DNA of 64,000 nt, taken from Apis mellifera (taxonomy: Eukaryota; Arthropoda; Insecta; Hymenoptera; Apidae). Position 1 is the stretch's first letter. Every line of letters starts with the position of its first letter. Shown here in pieces: positions 41,519 through 55,900 of the stretch. Both the position numbers and the translations under genes were made by a program. Below the pieces are notes generated by a model. The model was not told the DNA's origin and did not search any database. It saw only the letters and a list, made by a program, of their open reading frames with translations. Location of the stretch: contig NC_037642.1 of assembly GCF_003254395.2 (NCBI RefSeq), forward strand, positions 7,143,736 through 7,207,735. Reading direction: 5' to 3'.

Positions 41519-42681
41519 ATATGCATATATTGTATATTGCATTTCGCGGCAAAGTTTGTAAAGAAGGAAAGAAACAGCGATGTTAAAGTTGACTTGGAAT
41601 CGTTATGTAATGCTTATGGCAATGAAAGAATTGTTAGTAAATGCTAACTTTGATATTATTGATTATTCTCGGCAAAATGTTTCCGCTCTATTTATGAAAC
41701 TGCTTCTCGATAAAAAAAAAAAAAAAAACATATGCTTTTCAAATTCGAGAATTCTCTTATTATAGTAAAAAAACAAAAAAACAAAAAAAAACAAAAAAAC
41801 AATCGAATTTTTCCATTATACGGTCAGATCATTTTGCCTTGAATTTTCTGAGTAACAAGAATGTTATTAAGAAAGCTTATACTTAAATCCTTGTTGTTTA
41901 GTATCGAATGAAATTTATAGCAATACGTATTGTCATTGAAATGAATAATCATTTGTGATTGATGATGAATGACACGTATTTCATGGCTGTGTACAAACGG
42001 ATTTCAAACCCCGAGGAATTGTCCTGAACGGCTAGTGGTACTAGTAATTCGTAGCCGGTCTATACATTTAGCAAATTATTTAGACAAACATTATACCTCA
42101 TCTTTCATACAATTTCCGAGAAAAAAAAAAAAAAAAAAAAATTATAAATCGCTTTTTTTTATACTCGATCTATGTTCTCTAAATGTAAAGACACATAATA
42201 AATTGTTATAGCTCGATTAATTTAATTATGTTCGATTAATATTCTTGTAACTTATAATAAAAAAATCTAAATATTGATAAAAAATTAAAAATTATCAAGG
42301 AATTTAAATATTGTTCTACATTTAACATGCAATAGATATCAGATAAATACAATTATTATTTATTATCTTTGTTCTTCATCTTACAAATGTAAATTTATCT
42401 TGAGCATTTTTTGTGACATACTAGATTTCTATTCCATGTAATTGTTCAATAATGAAACTTATTATTAAAAAATACTGGATCATCCAGTTTTTATAATGCA
42501 CATTTTCATCTTGATTTGTACCATGTCACATGATGATCCATGATATAAGTTTATAAATGACAAATTACAAATGACGAATTTAAACGAAATATAAAAGCTA
42601 GACGATCAATATATGAATAGGCACTATCTTTTTGTAATAAATTATGAATATAATGCTTATTATATGTATATATACCTACAG
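40587..42681. other. Convergent 3' regions of the kinesin and presenilin genes
   Basis: Holds the kinesin 3' UTR (AATAAA at 41108 and 41311) from the left and the presenilin 3' UTR from the right (minus-strand AATAAA at 42359-42364). AT-rich, with (AT)n at about 41455-41515 and poly(A)-type runs at 41711, 41767-41800 and 42121. No further gene is recognised; the short ORFs are AT-driven. Confidence 0.65.
41455..41515. repeat. (AT)n microsatellite
   Basis: About 28 AT/TA dinucleotides with one early interruption, in the 3' flank of the kinesin gene. Confidence 0.95.
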
Positions 42682-44472
42682 TTAAATGAACACTTGCTCG
42701 CTCGCTAATTTATCTGCAAATGGTGCAACGATTACTCTCGTGGCAAAATAAAATGTTAAACCAAATGTAACAGAGATCGGTAATGCTGGCAATGCTTTTT
42801 TAAAAATAGCCAGCAATAATAATGTTAAACAAAGTCCCTGAAAAATAAATCCATAATAAAATTTTTAATATTTTAATATAAGATAATATAATATAAATAA
42901 TGAAATACGTACAATAAGAATAGCAACGAAACAAGCTAATGTAGTATTCCAATCGCCATAACTGGAAGCTTTCCCAACTAAAACGCTATAAAATATAAAA
43001 TCACCAAGACCTAATTTCACTCCTCGTTCCTCCTCAGTAATTGGGACTTGTTGTCCTTGTGATTCACGTGCAACACGATTATTTTGTCTTGATCTTTCTG
43101 TCAAAGACAAAGTGTTTTCGCGTACTTCTTGTGCTCGTCTTGCTCCTCGATCACCTGATAATAAAATATTACATAAGATTATCAGAAAATTGAATATAAA
43201 ATAACAAAAATTTATTTATTACCATGTGTATCTATCCATTCAGGTGTAAATCCGCCCTCTTCTGCATCTCCAGATGTAGAATTATTTTGATTATTTGCTT
43301 GATTATTCATAGTATATGTTGTATTATCACTAGCAGTAGTATCATTAGTAGTCATTGTTGCTGTTTGTACATAACCAGCATAAGTCATTGTAGCTGTGTA
43401 CATAATTGTCGAAGAATAAATTAATGCAGGAAAAATAGATTCATTTCGCTCTTGTGCAGTCTCTACAAGTATTCTTAAAGGTCCTTTTGGTGTTAACACA
43501 GCAATTAAATCTGAGTAAAAAATTATAAAAAACTTATATTTTATTTACAATATTATTTTATTTGCTTATACTTTTTTAGAAACAAATCTATTTACCCCAA
43601 ATACTAATAACACCAAGTACAACCCATGCTGTCCATTCTGGTAAATATTTAATAAAAACAAGCGCCATTAGAGCAGAGATAAAAATAAGATATGCTTGTT
43701 GTAATTGTAAAGGACCTTGCCAATGTATACATATCATTCCAACTACTCCAAAATTCCACAAAACTAAACCTAATGTATACAAATCCATTGGAATGTTATA
43801 TGCTTTTAATACTTGTCTGCAAAAAATATTTTATAAATTAAAAAAAATAAAAAATAATTTACAAAATTATAATACTTACTCGCAATATAACATAGAAAAC
43901 ATAGATAACAACAATAAGGAACTTATTATCAACCATCCATGGATTACTTTATAAAATTTATATTTATATAGAACAATAAGTATCACAGTCATAAATACAA
44001 TGACACTCATTAATATTAAAGAGTTGGCAACTGCTTGCCAAGCCTTTGTACTTGTGTCAGCACTGTCTTCATGAAATGGAGTGTATACTCTGAAAATATT
44101 TATATTTAATAAATATTATTCTATTTCAATAAGAAATTATAATTTTATAAAACATAAAAGATTTTAGTACTTACAGATACATTCCTTTAGTTGTGTAAAA
44201 ATTTATAGAACTAATTGTGGCAACTACAACTAACATACAAAGAGATACAGGCACAAATAATTTAATAACATGTGCTGCTCCATATTTTAATTCTTCTTCT
44301 TCTTCATCTCTATAATTTCTTGATCTACCCTGGACACTACTACTTAATGTACTTCTTCTACCTGAACCTGCATTATTTGATATACCTGGTGTTTGAATAT
44401 GAACCTCAGGAACTCCATTTTCAATCTATAATTTATACATTATCAAATACAAAAAAATTTTCAAATTATTTT

Positions 44473-44524
<52 letters not shown>

Positions 44525-44712
44525 TTAATATTATTAATATTATTATTAATAGTTGATCACAGGATATTGTAAAATACCTCTTCGTTACTAATACGCGAAC
44601 GCCTTTTTCGACCAGTGACCAAGCCCAAATCGTCCGTGCGAGATTCCGCGACGTGACCGTCCATTAGGCTTGTATATTCGTCCGCCGAATCGTAAGTATC
44701 ACTCTCAGACAT
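42682..44712 (-). CDS. Psn: Presenilin, catalytic subunit of gamma-secretase
   Basis: Aspartyl protease of gamma-secretase, which cleaves Notch, APP-like and other type I membrane proteins inside the membrane; multi-pass protein of ER and cell membranes. Exons in transcript order: 44578-44712, 44175-44425, 43880-44089, 43596-43816, 43223-43510, 42913-43154, 42682-42837. Phases agree; 500 residues. Residues 1-110 are acidic and hydrophilic (MSESDTYDSADE). Membrane segments follow (KYKFYKVIHGWLIISS; WNFGVVGMICIHW; ALVFIKYLPEWTAW). First catalytic Asp is D273 in WDLIAVLTP, second D420 in GLGDFIFYS; PALP at 466-469. The large loop between them is Thr/Asn-rich and poorly conserved, as expected, and contains the endoproteolysis region. 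W before the first Asp matches the insect form. The stop follows ...SEQVFI, the usual presenilin end. Confidence 0.98.
44480..44519. repeat. (AT)n microsatellite
   Basis: TA dinucleotides in presenilin intron 1, followed by a TAATATTAATATTATTAAT stretch. Confidence 0.95.
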
Positions 44713-47700
44713 TCATCAACGCTTATAGCTATAAACAAATTGACATAAGGACTCTTTGACAGTTTGACGTACGCTTTTTTGTACTTCCGCGCTCTGTTTA
44801 GTGAGATCACACAATAGCATACGACTACATTCGAAAAACCACGATATAAAAATAATTAATTTTTATGCATTGAAGATTATTTATGGGACGTTCTTATAAA
44901 AAGCACAACGTAAGATACTTTTGATTATTTAAAAATGAATGCTTTTGTCAATTTGAGACTTTACAAATAAACTGTATACCTGATGGCAGCCATTTTATGA
45001 AATGATTACTAATTTACCTCTATCGTTGAATACGGAGAACTACAAAGAGCGTCGTTTTGAATTTAAATTTTTACTAATTTTAGTTTTAAATAATTAAAAT
45101 TAAATTTTTTATATCATTTTTTATTTAAAATTATGCAAATTTATGTAAAGTTTTTTGAAATTGATCATCATAATTTTATTGTGCAATAAAATGTACATTC
45201 CATCGCAGAAATGTGTACAATCAGTACGATGTTAAATCTTTGGATAACGAATTTACAGAAGAATCATATATTAAGTCAATTCCGAATATTAGTTTCTACA
45301 AAAAAATTACATAACATATAATTTTATTTTTTTCTATTTAATTACTATGTTCTATATTGCTACTAAATTTTATAAATGTTCTTAATGAATTCGAATTAAT
45401 TATGTAATATAGATTGTATAGAATTTTATTAAAATTTTCAGAAATTCTATTCATTATTTTAGGAGCCGCAAAATGGCACTACAAAATTGTTTAATTATCA
45501 TAAATTTCAATGATGTTCCCATTAGACTAATGATTTAAAACAATTTCAATTTTGTTTTTATTTTTTAACAAACAAGAAAATATCTGTTTGACAAAAAAGT
45601 TAAATTAGAGAATAATATATAATATTCCTCCAAATCATATGAAATAATTACTATATATATATATATAGTATATATTAACTCTGCTTTATATTGATATATA
45701 AATAACAAATCAAATTCGTACCTTTTGTACATGTCTCCCATTTTAAATCGTCAAAAAACAAAATGACATTTAAGTAAAGAGATAAAAATTTATATGATTT
45801 AGATTATTTGTATGAATAATATTTTTAAGTGATTTTAATAATTTTTTCATATATAGATTATGTCAATTTGTAAAAAAAAAATTAACAAACAAATAACAAA
45901 CTTATATATAGAACAAATTAATTTTAGTAATATAAATTCTAATTTCAGTTACTTCAACAGAATAAGCTTTACAGTATTAACTATTACAGAAATATTTTTT
46001 CGAACTTCTTTCTTTCTTACAGCTTATAATTGATAAATTTAATTTTAAAAATGTAATTATCCAGTAAGAAAAATAGTTTAGTGTTGCGCTAATAATGTTA
46101 ACAGTAATTTGTATATTTATAATATAAATAATAGTGAGTCATTGTTATAATGACACTAATAAAGATAGATAATTAAATACAATGTGTTTAAATACGATTT
46201 GTAAAAGCATTCTTACGCAAGATTGTAATAAGTTTTTTTCTCTTTTCTATATTTATATATATATAAATCAATTTTTTTTTGTTCAATAACATAGCAATAC
46301 CATGTTTCGCAGAGAATAATTTCCATTCAATGACTTCAACGTCATTCACGTACTTAACAATTTATGTACAATACATATACACACGGCTTTTCTTCTCGAT
46401 CTACTTTGTTATAAATTAGTGAAAAAATAATGCTGCTTTGGCCATGGTCTGCATATTGGTAATTATTATTTACCTATAACTTCGTTGCTAAATACCTACA
46501 TTCGAATGCGGTTTATCGAATAATCCTCAAAATGGTCAAAAAACTTGAAATGTATATTTATTACAATCTCAACATCTGAATATGGTATTCAATATATTCA
46601 CCACAATATAATATAATCTTTTCTCTAAAATTTCGTTTACTTATCGACAGCGACGACTGGTATAATACTTTGATTATTATCACTGTATTTAAGATAAATC
46701 TTTTCTGAAGCAAATAAACTTATTGATATTCAATACTCATATTCGTTTTTAAATTATTTTGTTTACTTTCAAAATTCTTTTCGATTTCATTTCATTTTTT
46801 TTTGTTTTTTTTATATCTTTATAATTTTATTATTCAGAATAATACGTTTTGACACAGTATTTAAAATATTTCTATTTTACAAATATCATAAAGCACCAAA
46901 TATGTGTACCTAACAACAAAAACTGTTCCCTAATTGATTCTATTATTTAATTTCTTTTATATAATGTACATGAACTAAAATAATTCTCTTGTATTTTTGT
47001 TTTATTTCAAGAAAAATTGTCAAATTATATATTATATAAATGTGTATGGAATGTTTTAATTATCCATAGAGATATAATCAAAATTTAACTGAAATTATGG
47101 AGAAAATATATAGAAAAGATCATTTGTATGGAATGTAATACATTAATAGATTTTTTTTAAAAGATTGCAGTTAATTATCATCACTAAAATTCAAGAGATA
47201 TCAATTCGAAATTTTATCAACATTTAGATGAAATATAACTTATTGAGTATCTAAGAGATGTGATATTTGTATTGTGTAATTCATAAAACTTTGTTATTAA
47301 AAAATAACATTTGATTCTTATTCAACATCTATATAGACGTATTTTATGATAATATGGTAATCATGTTCATTTTTTTCACCTTACTACATTACAAGAAATA
47401 AAATAACTTTTTATATCAAGACATATATATATATATATATATATAAAACATCGAGAATCGTGTTACATCGAGGACATTCGTTATCTTCGATATAAATTAA
47501 GATAGAAGCTTTAATCAATATTAATTATATAAGCTTACTTATTCAAGTACAAGAGTAAACTGATCTTACGAAAGTACTGTACAATGAAAATAGTTGTCAT
47601 ATGACACTAATTAAAATATATAACAAATATTTTGCTATTGTATTACCTACAATCCATTAAATCTTTTCATATATTTATGTTCCAATAAATTAATATTCCC

Positions 47701-48018
47701 GTTGCAACAAATAAACAACGATCTGTACATTTAATATAAAAATTAAACCTAAGGACGGAAAACAGAAAACGCTAAGACTAATCGGATGTTTGACGCCCAT
47801 TGAATTCTTTTGTCATTTTAAAATAGTGAAATATTTAAACCATTATTTTCCTTATGCACATACTATTTTTCAATGCATAAAAACAGTGGCTTAGCATTTT
47901 TTGTTATTGTAACATATCATAGCATCCTAAAGAATTCTTAAATTACAATAACTAGGATATGCCCAAACAACCACTTGTGCAAAAAATGTTCTTTTTTATG
48001 ATACTGATACAAAACTCC
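44713..48018. other. Presenilin 5' flank and RalGAP alpha 3' flank
   Basis: The first 250 bp or so next to the presenilin ATG are less AT-rich and should hold its promoter and 5' UTR. The rest is very AT-rich. It can hold the RalGAP alpha 3' UTR, since a minus-strand AATAAA lies at 47001-47006. Short (AT)n tracts occur at 45653-45672 and 47426-47446. No ORF with recognisable homology was seen. Confidence 0.6.
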
Positions 48019-49852
48019 TTATTTATATCTTGGACTATCGGGAGGCGTGGGTTGAGTATTCGCTCTCTGTTTCGGTCCAGTTTTAAATGACATCTTTTTC
48101 ACAGGTCTGGGAGATATTCCATGAAATGCTGTACTGTCAGGGGTATCATTACTAAACCATACTCTGCTCCCATCAGAAACTGAAAATAAAATCAATAAAC
48201 TTGTTGTGATTGAAGTTAAATATTTATAGTTAAAAGTCATATAGAAGATAATTATATTGTTTTATAATAATTATAAGTTTGTTATATAAATATATTATCA
48301 TATTGGAATAAAAAATTAACGTGCAATTTGCTAAAAAAAAAATATATAATTTAAAAAATTAGTCTATGCTACTTTCTTTGCATATAAATAAAATTTTGTA
48401 AATTGAGGAAACTAGAAAATTTTTAAAAAAGTATTAGATTGTTTATATTATTTTTTATATAAAATTGAAATAAAATAAATTTAATTTTTGTGATGTGATA
48501 GAAATATGAATCTATATTTATAAATGAATACACTTATTTATAATTATAAGTAGCAAAAACTATTTGCAATGCACAATGCCATACACATATTATATTAAAA
48601 AATTAATTAATTCGTAGATATTTTTTTAAAAATTCATTTATTAATTTTCAAAATATTAATATATAAAAATTTAAAGAAAAAACCTCTTATAATAAACTTT
48701 TAAGAATATATGCATGCATTGTACAATTCAATCTATAAAGCATCATTAAAATAACACACGTAATCTGAATGTAATAAAGTATATTTTGATCTATGTCTAA
48801 TATGTATTTAAAAAGGAAATTTTACCTCTGAATAAATTGTGTAAGACTGTTAAACAAAAATAGTATTAAAAAACATATGGATATTAAATAAAGAATAATT
48901 GGAATATATTTATCCTCAGTTAATTTTTTTTAAAAGAAAATTATTTTAATTTTACAATTGTTATTTTTTTAAAAAAGAAATATGTATATGTATATATAAT
49001 ATATACATTGTAATATTAATAAGGTATAAATCAACATTTTAGTAAATGTGTAATATCATTATGGAATATAAAAATATAAAGTTATTGTTATTTTATTAAG
49101 TAAGTAAGATATGTTGAAGTTCCTTGAATGAAATAAAAAAATGTGTATAAGTTTGTATGGTTGTTATAACATAAAATTACTACAAGGTAACTATGAAAAA
49201 AAAAAAAAATAAACAGAATATACTTTATAAAAACGACAAATATTGGAGAAATAGCAAAGAAAAAAATAAATAAATTATAATACTACCTTGTTGGGTGGTG
49301 TTACAAGGTGGGTGGGGGTTAGTGGACTGAATTAGTCACCTCTATTCGCGCGATTATCACTGCTTGCTGCTGAAGAACTTCGTAGGCCAGATCGACCCTG
49401 ATGTGAATCTATAAGCGCTGCTGCGAGATTTGAGGATGCTGTGGATTGCACGCTTGTTGTAGATCCTGACAGTGTGATATTGATAATAATAATAAATGGT
49501 ATCTAAATTCATGCAAAAACTATTAAACAGAATTAAATTTTCAACTATAACTTATTCATAGTTTTTATAGAACAAAAAAACTTTAATATTTCATAAAAAT
49601 AAAAATTATTAATGGAATTTAATTACAGCCATTTTTTCTAATTAAAAAATTTTTATAAATATATATTTTTAAAAAAAAATTTTAAACAAAAACTAACCTG
49701 ATATAGAAGAAGCTCCACTGAATGGACTTGGAGGCTGTACTGGTGAATATACATTAGCTGTAAATTCTTCAAATGTAGTTGCTTCTTTGTGGTTCCTCAT
49801 AACAGTATCAATAGATCTCGCTCTTTCTTCATAACTGAAATATTTTTTATTG

Positions 49853-49920
<68 letters not shown>

Positions 49921-52900
49921 ATTATAATAGCAAAATAAAAATAATACTTACTAATGTTGATATAATGTAAGTGTAGATCGTTTTGCTCTACTTGCTGCTA
50001 ATGCTGTTGTTCTTACTAATCCAGGTAAAACTTTATCTTCAACAATACATTCATCAAAGAGAGGTCCAAAGAATGGAATTTCTGGCTTTCGAGAAATTTG
50101 AATTCTATATAATTTATTGTGTAATGGATAAATTACTATTAACACGTCACAAAATTCAGTTGGTATAATATCCCGACGATAATCTCTCCAATGTTCAGAC
50201 CAAACTATATGAATCTCATCATTACCAAGATGTCGTGTCTAAAAGAATTTTACTTGAAATATCTTATATAATATATTTTTTTCATAAATTTTCATAAAAC
50301 TAACCTTTTGTAATAAACTTTCAGGACTATCCGAAGGCATTCTTGTTGCTACATGAAAAAGAATTTCTGTAAAAGATGTTGCAAAATATGGTGCTGTAAC
50401 CCCGGATGCTTTTCCAGGTACAAGACCTCCAAGAAAACCTGTATGTGATTCAAGTTCAACTTCCCAAGCCAATCTTGCAATAAAGTTTTCATATTCTTTA
50501 CTAGCAGTGATATTACTCAATATAGAATTTTTATCTTCTTGTCCCTGACTAACATAAATCACTGCTATTTTATGTGTTTCTCTAGATCGTTGACTATCAA
50601 GATTTCGTAATTCTCGTAAAAGTTTTTCATTTTTGGATAATAAATGCAATTTTCTACGTTGTTCCCATCCAGATAAACCCAAGTGCGAAAACAAAAGACG
50701 GCAGTGATGAAACGGCGCTGGAGGAGGACGACATGGTGGTGGACTTATTGCTGATGCACACATACTAAAAAAAAACATTATCATATGAATAAATTTAAAT
50801 ATTATAAATGTTATTTAATATACCTGATGTGTTGACTCCAATTATTGATATGCTCTTGTTCAGCATTTCTTTGACTGAGAATTGTGGCAATGGTTTCACT
50901 TTCGAGATAATGACCTTGCGGAGGATTAGCAGGTGCATTTAGAGCTATTTCTGGATTAGTTAATACTTCTGGACTTGTATGTCCTATATATTGTAAGAGC
51001 TTAAAAAAAAAAAAACAAAATTAATGTAAAAATATCAATAATAAATATTAATTTTAATTTTTAAAAAAATATTAAAATTAATAAATATTAATAATTAAAA
51101 TTACATCATCTAAATTATCCATATCACTTGCAGCATTTGCAAACGTAGGTAATATATGAGGTTCGCGATGCCTTATTGTATGTCGAGGTGTACAAATTTG
51201 AGATGTTATAACACTGCTTAAATCTTCTCCAGGTATTTTTGTTTTCCATTCAACTAAAAATATTAATTATTATAATTGAATATACTGAATACATAATACA
51301 TACTTTATATATTTTTATTACCATGTTTCGTAAATGCTACCGGCACATCATTATCGATAAATGGTTGACTATATAAAATGGAACTATCCCAAGATGTTTT
51401 TCCTGCAAGATCTCGCAATAATACTCTTACTAATGATGGTGCAGTTGTTAATCCTGCAGTAACACCTCCTCCAGGTGCATCTAATGCTGCTAATTCAACA
51501 AGTGACATTATTACAGAATTTGATAACATTAACAATTGTATATTTGGTGCATGAAAGATTGCAGAAGATAGTTCATCTCCATCGATTCCTGGTACATCAT
51601 CTAATTCGACAACTAATGAAGATAATCTTGCAGCTCCAATACCCATTGGAAAATGTCCCAAATGATTTATTAAATGCATCATTACCTAAAAAAAATTTAA
51701 TTCATATTTATGTTTATGTAAAAAAAATATCAATTAGATCCTACCATCTTTGCTGCTAATTGAACAGACTGAATATTGCCTCGTCGAGGTGATTTTGCAC
51801 AGACTTCATCAGCTAAATTATCCAAAGTAATATCAGGATCAAAATCATCTTCATCTTCATTTTTATTTATTTGTGGTGCATCTTTATCGATTTTATCTTG
51901 TACTATGTTATCCAAAACCTGCGATATTTTTGATATTTATTTGATATACAATATAATTATACAAATATTTAAATTTGATAATTTAAATTAAATATTAATT
52001 ATTTAAGCAAAAATTTTATATATTAAATTTATACAAATCCTTATTATGTTACTAACTGTAAATAAAGTCATTAAAAGAGGTTTTTCTTGAAATACACGTA
52101 ATAAAACGGATGGACCAAGATGCATAGCCCATTCGCCTAAACAAAATAACATTGATATTGTCAAAGGACCGCGTCTTTCTCGAGTACTCATATATCCAAG
52201 TGTTTCCGATAAAATCTAAAATATATTAATAAAATAGATACATATATCAATCGAATTTTAAAATGATTTCTTTAAACTTACTTGAATTATTTTACATGGC
52301 ACATTTGGATATAACTCTAATAAGATGTCTGCTTTATCACATAACAATAGAAGAGAGTCACATGCCACTTGAGCAACAGTAGCGTGACTAGCCTATAAAA
52401 TAAGAAAAAAAATTTTGTTAACTAAAATATTGTTTGTACTGAACTTTTTAATTTTTTATGATTTCATTCTAATTAGTATTATGCAGGAAATAGTTAATGA
52501 GTAACACGTATAATAGAATGATTCTCATTCTCTGATATTAAAATCTTTTTCCTCCAAGTTGATTCAATCTATTAAAAAATTTATTTTAAAAAATTTTAGA
52601 TACATATTTCTTGATGAACTGAAGCATTTAAAGAAAAATAAAAAGTTATATTTATATATATCTATAAAATCATATCTATAAATCACTGTAATGTATAAGA
52701 TAATAAATTAAACAAAATATTACTAGACGTTTTTACACATATAACTTAGCAGTACACCATGCAACGTTGATGACACTCCTAACAGACATGAAGACATCAG
52801 ATGACAGATAAATACTGTAACAACACATAATAAGAAATTGACACAAGTTAATTAGAAAAACTACCTGATCCATTAGTGGATAATAGAAACCAGCTCTGCG

Positions 52901-55900
52901 ACGCTTTGCTCCTTGTATCCGCTGTCAATCAGACTTAGTGGAAGAGATGCTAAATTTCTCACTACCATTATTACATATATACTATTTTTAATAATATATT
53001 ATAAATAATAGTGTTCACTATTTAACTAAAAACTATAACCCAAATAAAAAATATTAACAACTATAAAATAATTATGTATACTTTAAAACATGCAATCTAT
53101 CTTATATTAAAGAAAATTGACACAGAAATTATTTTTCAAATTATTCTAAAATTTATTTATAATGAATTTGATAGACTTACTTTAAGCGCCAAAAGAAGAA
53201 CAGTAACAGCTTCTGGAATCCTTGAATGCTGATTTTTATAACACAATTCTCTATATATAAACATAGCAATACTTGAAAGAGCTATGCATCTTGCAATACC
53301 AGTTGGTTCTCGTCTACAACTTTTTAAAAGGATCGTGATTATATGCTCCTAAAATAAAATTTGTATCAAATATTTTTAATAATCTAATGTCAAATTAATA
53401 ATTATTGTGTTTTAATACTTTTGCATCTGGACATGTCATAGTCACAATATCAGTTGCAGTAGGCTGCAATACAGGTAATTTAATTGTAGTAGCTGGTAAT
53501 GATAGTAATGATCCGATTATTGATACAGCTTCAGTTCTTGGTGCCTATAATTTATAATTCAATTTATAATTAAAAATTCTATAACATTTACTAATTTATT
53601 ATGAAATTTATATAATACCTCAATATCTTGAGTACTCAGTATTACATTAGCAGCATGAATATAATCCAAAATTAAAAGACTAGATCCAGGAAGATTCAAA
53701 CTGAATAATCTAGGACCGGTATATTTGACCAGTACATGTAATACTTTATTATCATTACTAACAATGCCACTATGAACTGCACGATAAAAAAGAGTTAAGT
53801 GCTGTTTTGGTAAATTAATATCTTGTGGTTGAACTGTTAAAAGACAAATCAAACGATAGGCTGCCAATTTACCAACTTCATATTGACTAGGAAGCTGTAT
53901 CGCCTAAAAATTCAATTACATAATATTTTAATAGCATTATTTTAGTATTAATATAAAATAATGCAAAAATATATTATGTATTAAAAATATTAATTTAAAA
54001 AATTAATATCAACCTTGAAACACCATGGAGCAATAACTGTCAATGGAGGTATAAGTTCTGGAGCTGGTGGAGTTGCTTGATTATCTCCAGATACACCTTG
54101 ATTCAAGCGAATCTAAAAATTATATAAAAATATTAATGATGATATAAAATATTAAAACATATAGATATAAATATATTAAAGTATATGATACTATGCTTTT
54201 ATAAGTGTCTGCGTAAGTTGAACAAGATAATCCATAACTTGTCCATGAAGAGTAGGATCTTGAATGTTATTTACATCTCCCAATGCTGATAACATACGAC
54301 GCCATAATACGACTGCGACATCAGGTAACCATCCGCGAACACCACCTCCAGCCATAACAGATCTCCTTTCTGATGCATCGTTTGTATCTATAAATTAACA
54401 AAAAGAAAAAAAAGGAATATAATAATAAAAATATTATAAATATTTATAATCAAAATTATATACAAGATAAGGATAAAAACAATTGATAAAAAAAAAATTA
54501 TTTTTTAAAAACTTTTTGATCAAAATTATTTACAACTTATTAATAATCAATATAGTTATATATAATAATTAGTATAGATATATTATAAAAACAATGAAAA
54601 TATGCAAATAATACAAAAATACTTTAAATTTAAATTATGTGTTATAAATAAAAAATATTTGTCACATAAATAATTCATTAATAAAAATATATAAATAAAA
54701 TATATTGAGTACATCAATGCATTATTATAATTATAATTTTTATTATTGTCATCATTAAATAAAATATTTTATTGTTAATATTATGTATATTTATGATTTT
54801 TTGCAAAAATAAAAAAAACATAAAAAAATATTTTATATTTTATAAAATGATAAAATATACATACACATTATAAAAATATTCATATTGTTATAATATGTTA
54901 TGTAATTAAAAATTATATTTTCATATGTTGATATAAATGTCAAAGAGCAGCAAATGATATACTTATTACAAATAATACTATACCGATACTACTGCCATCA
55001 ATATTTTCTATCTGTATCGGACTATCCTTGTTGCTATCAACTCCACTGCTCGGTGTTGGAGAAGGACAACGCGGTGATGGTGGTTCGCTATCAACTATAA
55101 CAATGCTATCCAAAGATTTAGCACGTCTATTTGATAACATTTTTCGACCAGTTGCTGATGATGAAGTAGCACCATTTGACAGTAATCGGGCCATATCTTG
55201 CTCTATTGATAGAGGGAGTACTGTGGAAATTTGTTTATACTTAATATACAAATAAGCCACAACCACTGATAGAAACGTTTATATTGAATAAATTTGAATA
55301 ATGTTTTTTTACTGTCTAAAATCAAGAGAAAACATGAATAAAAAAGATATCACGAATATCGAGAATAAAAGAATAAAAAGAGATATATGAAATGAAATGT
55401 CTGGCAGATGCTAGACTAGTTATTTTTAAATCAATGTCAGTGTCAAAGCAAAAAAAAAAAGAGATAGTTATAAATAAATTACACGCATAATAGCAACATA
55501 GATGGCACTACTAAATAATAGAGATTATTAAACTATAAATTATACAAATAAAAAACTTAGCGTTTGATCTTCAGGCTTACCAGGAATACCACTATGTACA
55601 GTATGTGTACGATTCCTATGAAGCTTTGTACGTGCTTTTCCATTGTATATTGTATTATCGCTTGCACTACGAGGAAGAGGTCGTATTTTCCTTAAATCTC
55701 GCATCGGATGATCTGTTATCAATAAATATTTCAATTTTTTTAAAAATAATAACTAATAATAATAAATAATCAAAGACTTAAAGAAAAAAATCATCTTAAT
55801 ATTTCTTACCCGAAACATTTTCTTTAGATACGGTATTGTTATCTTGATCGACACTTCCTTTACGTGGTGGTTGAACACTCCCGGTAGAAGCAGCTCGACT

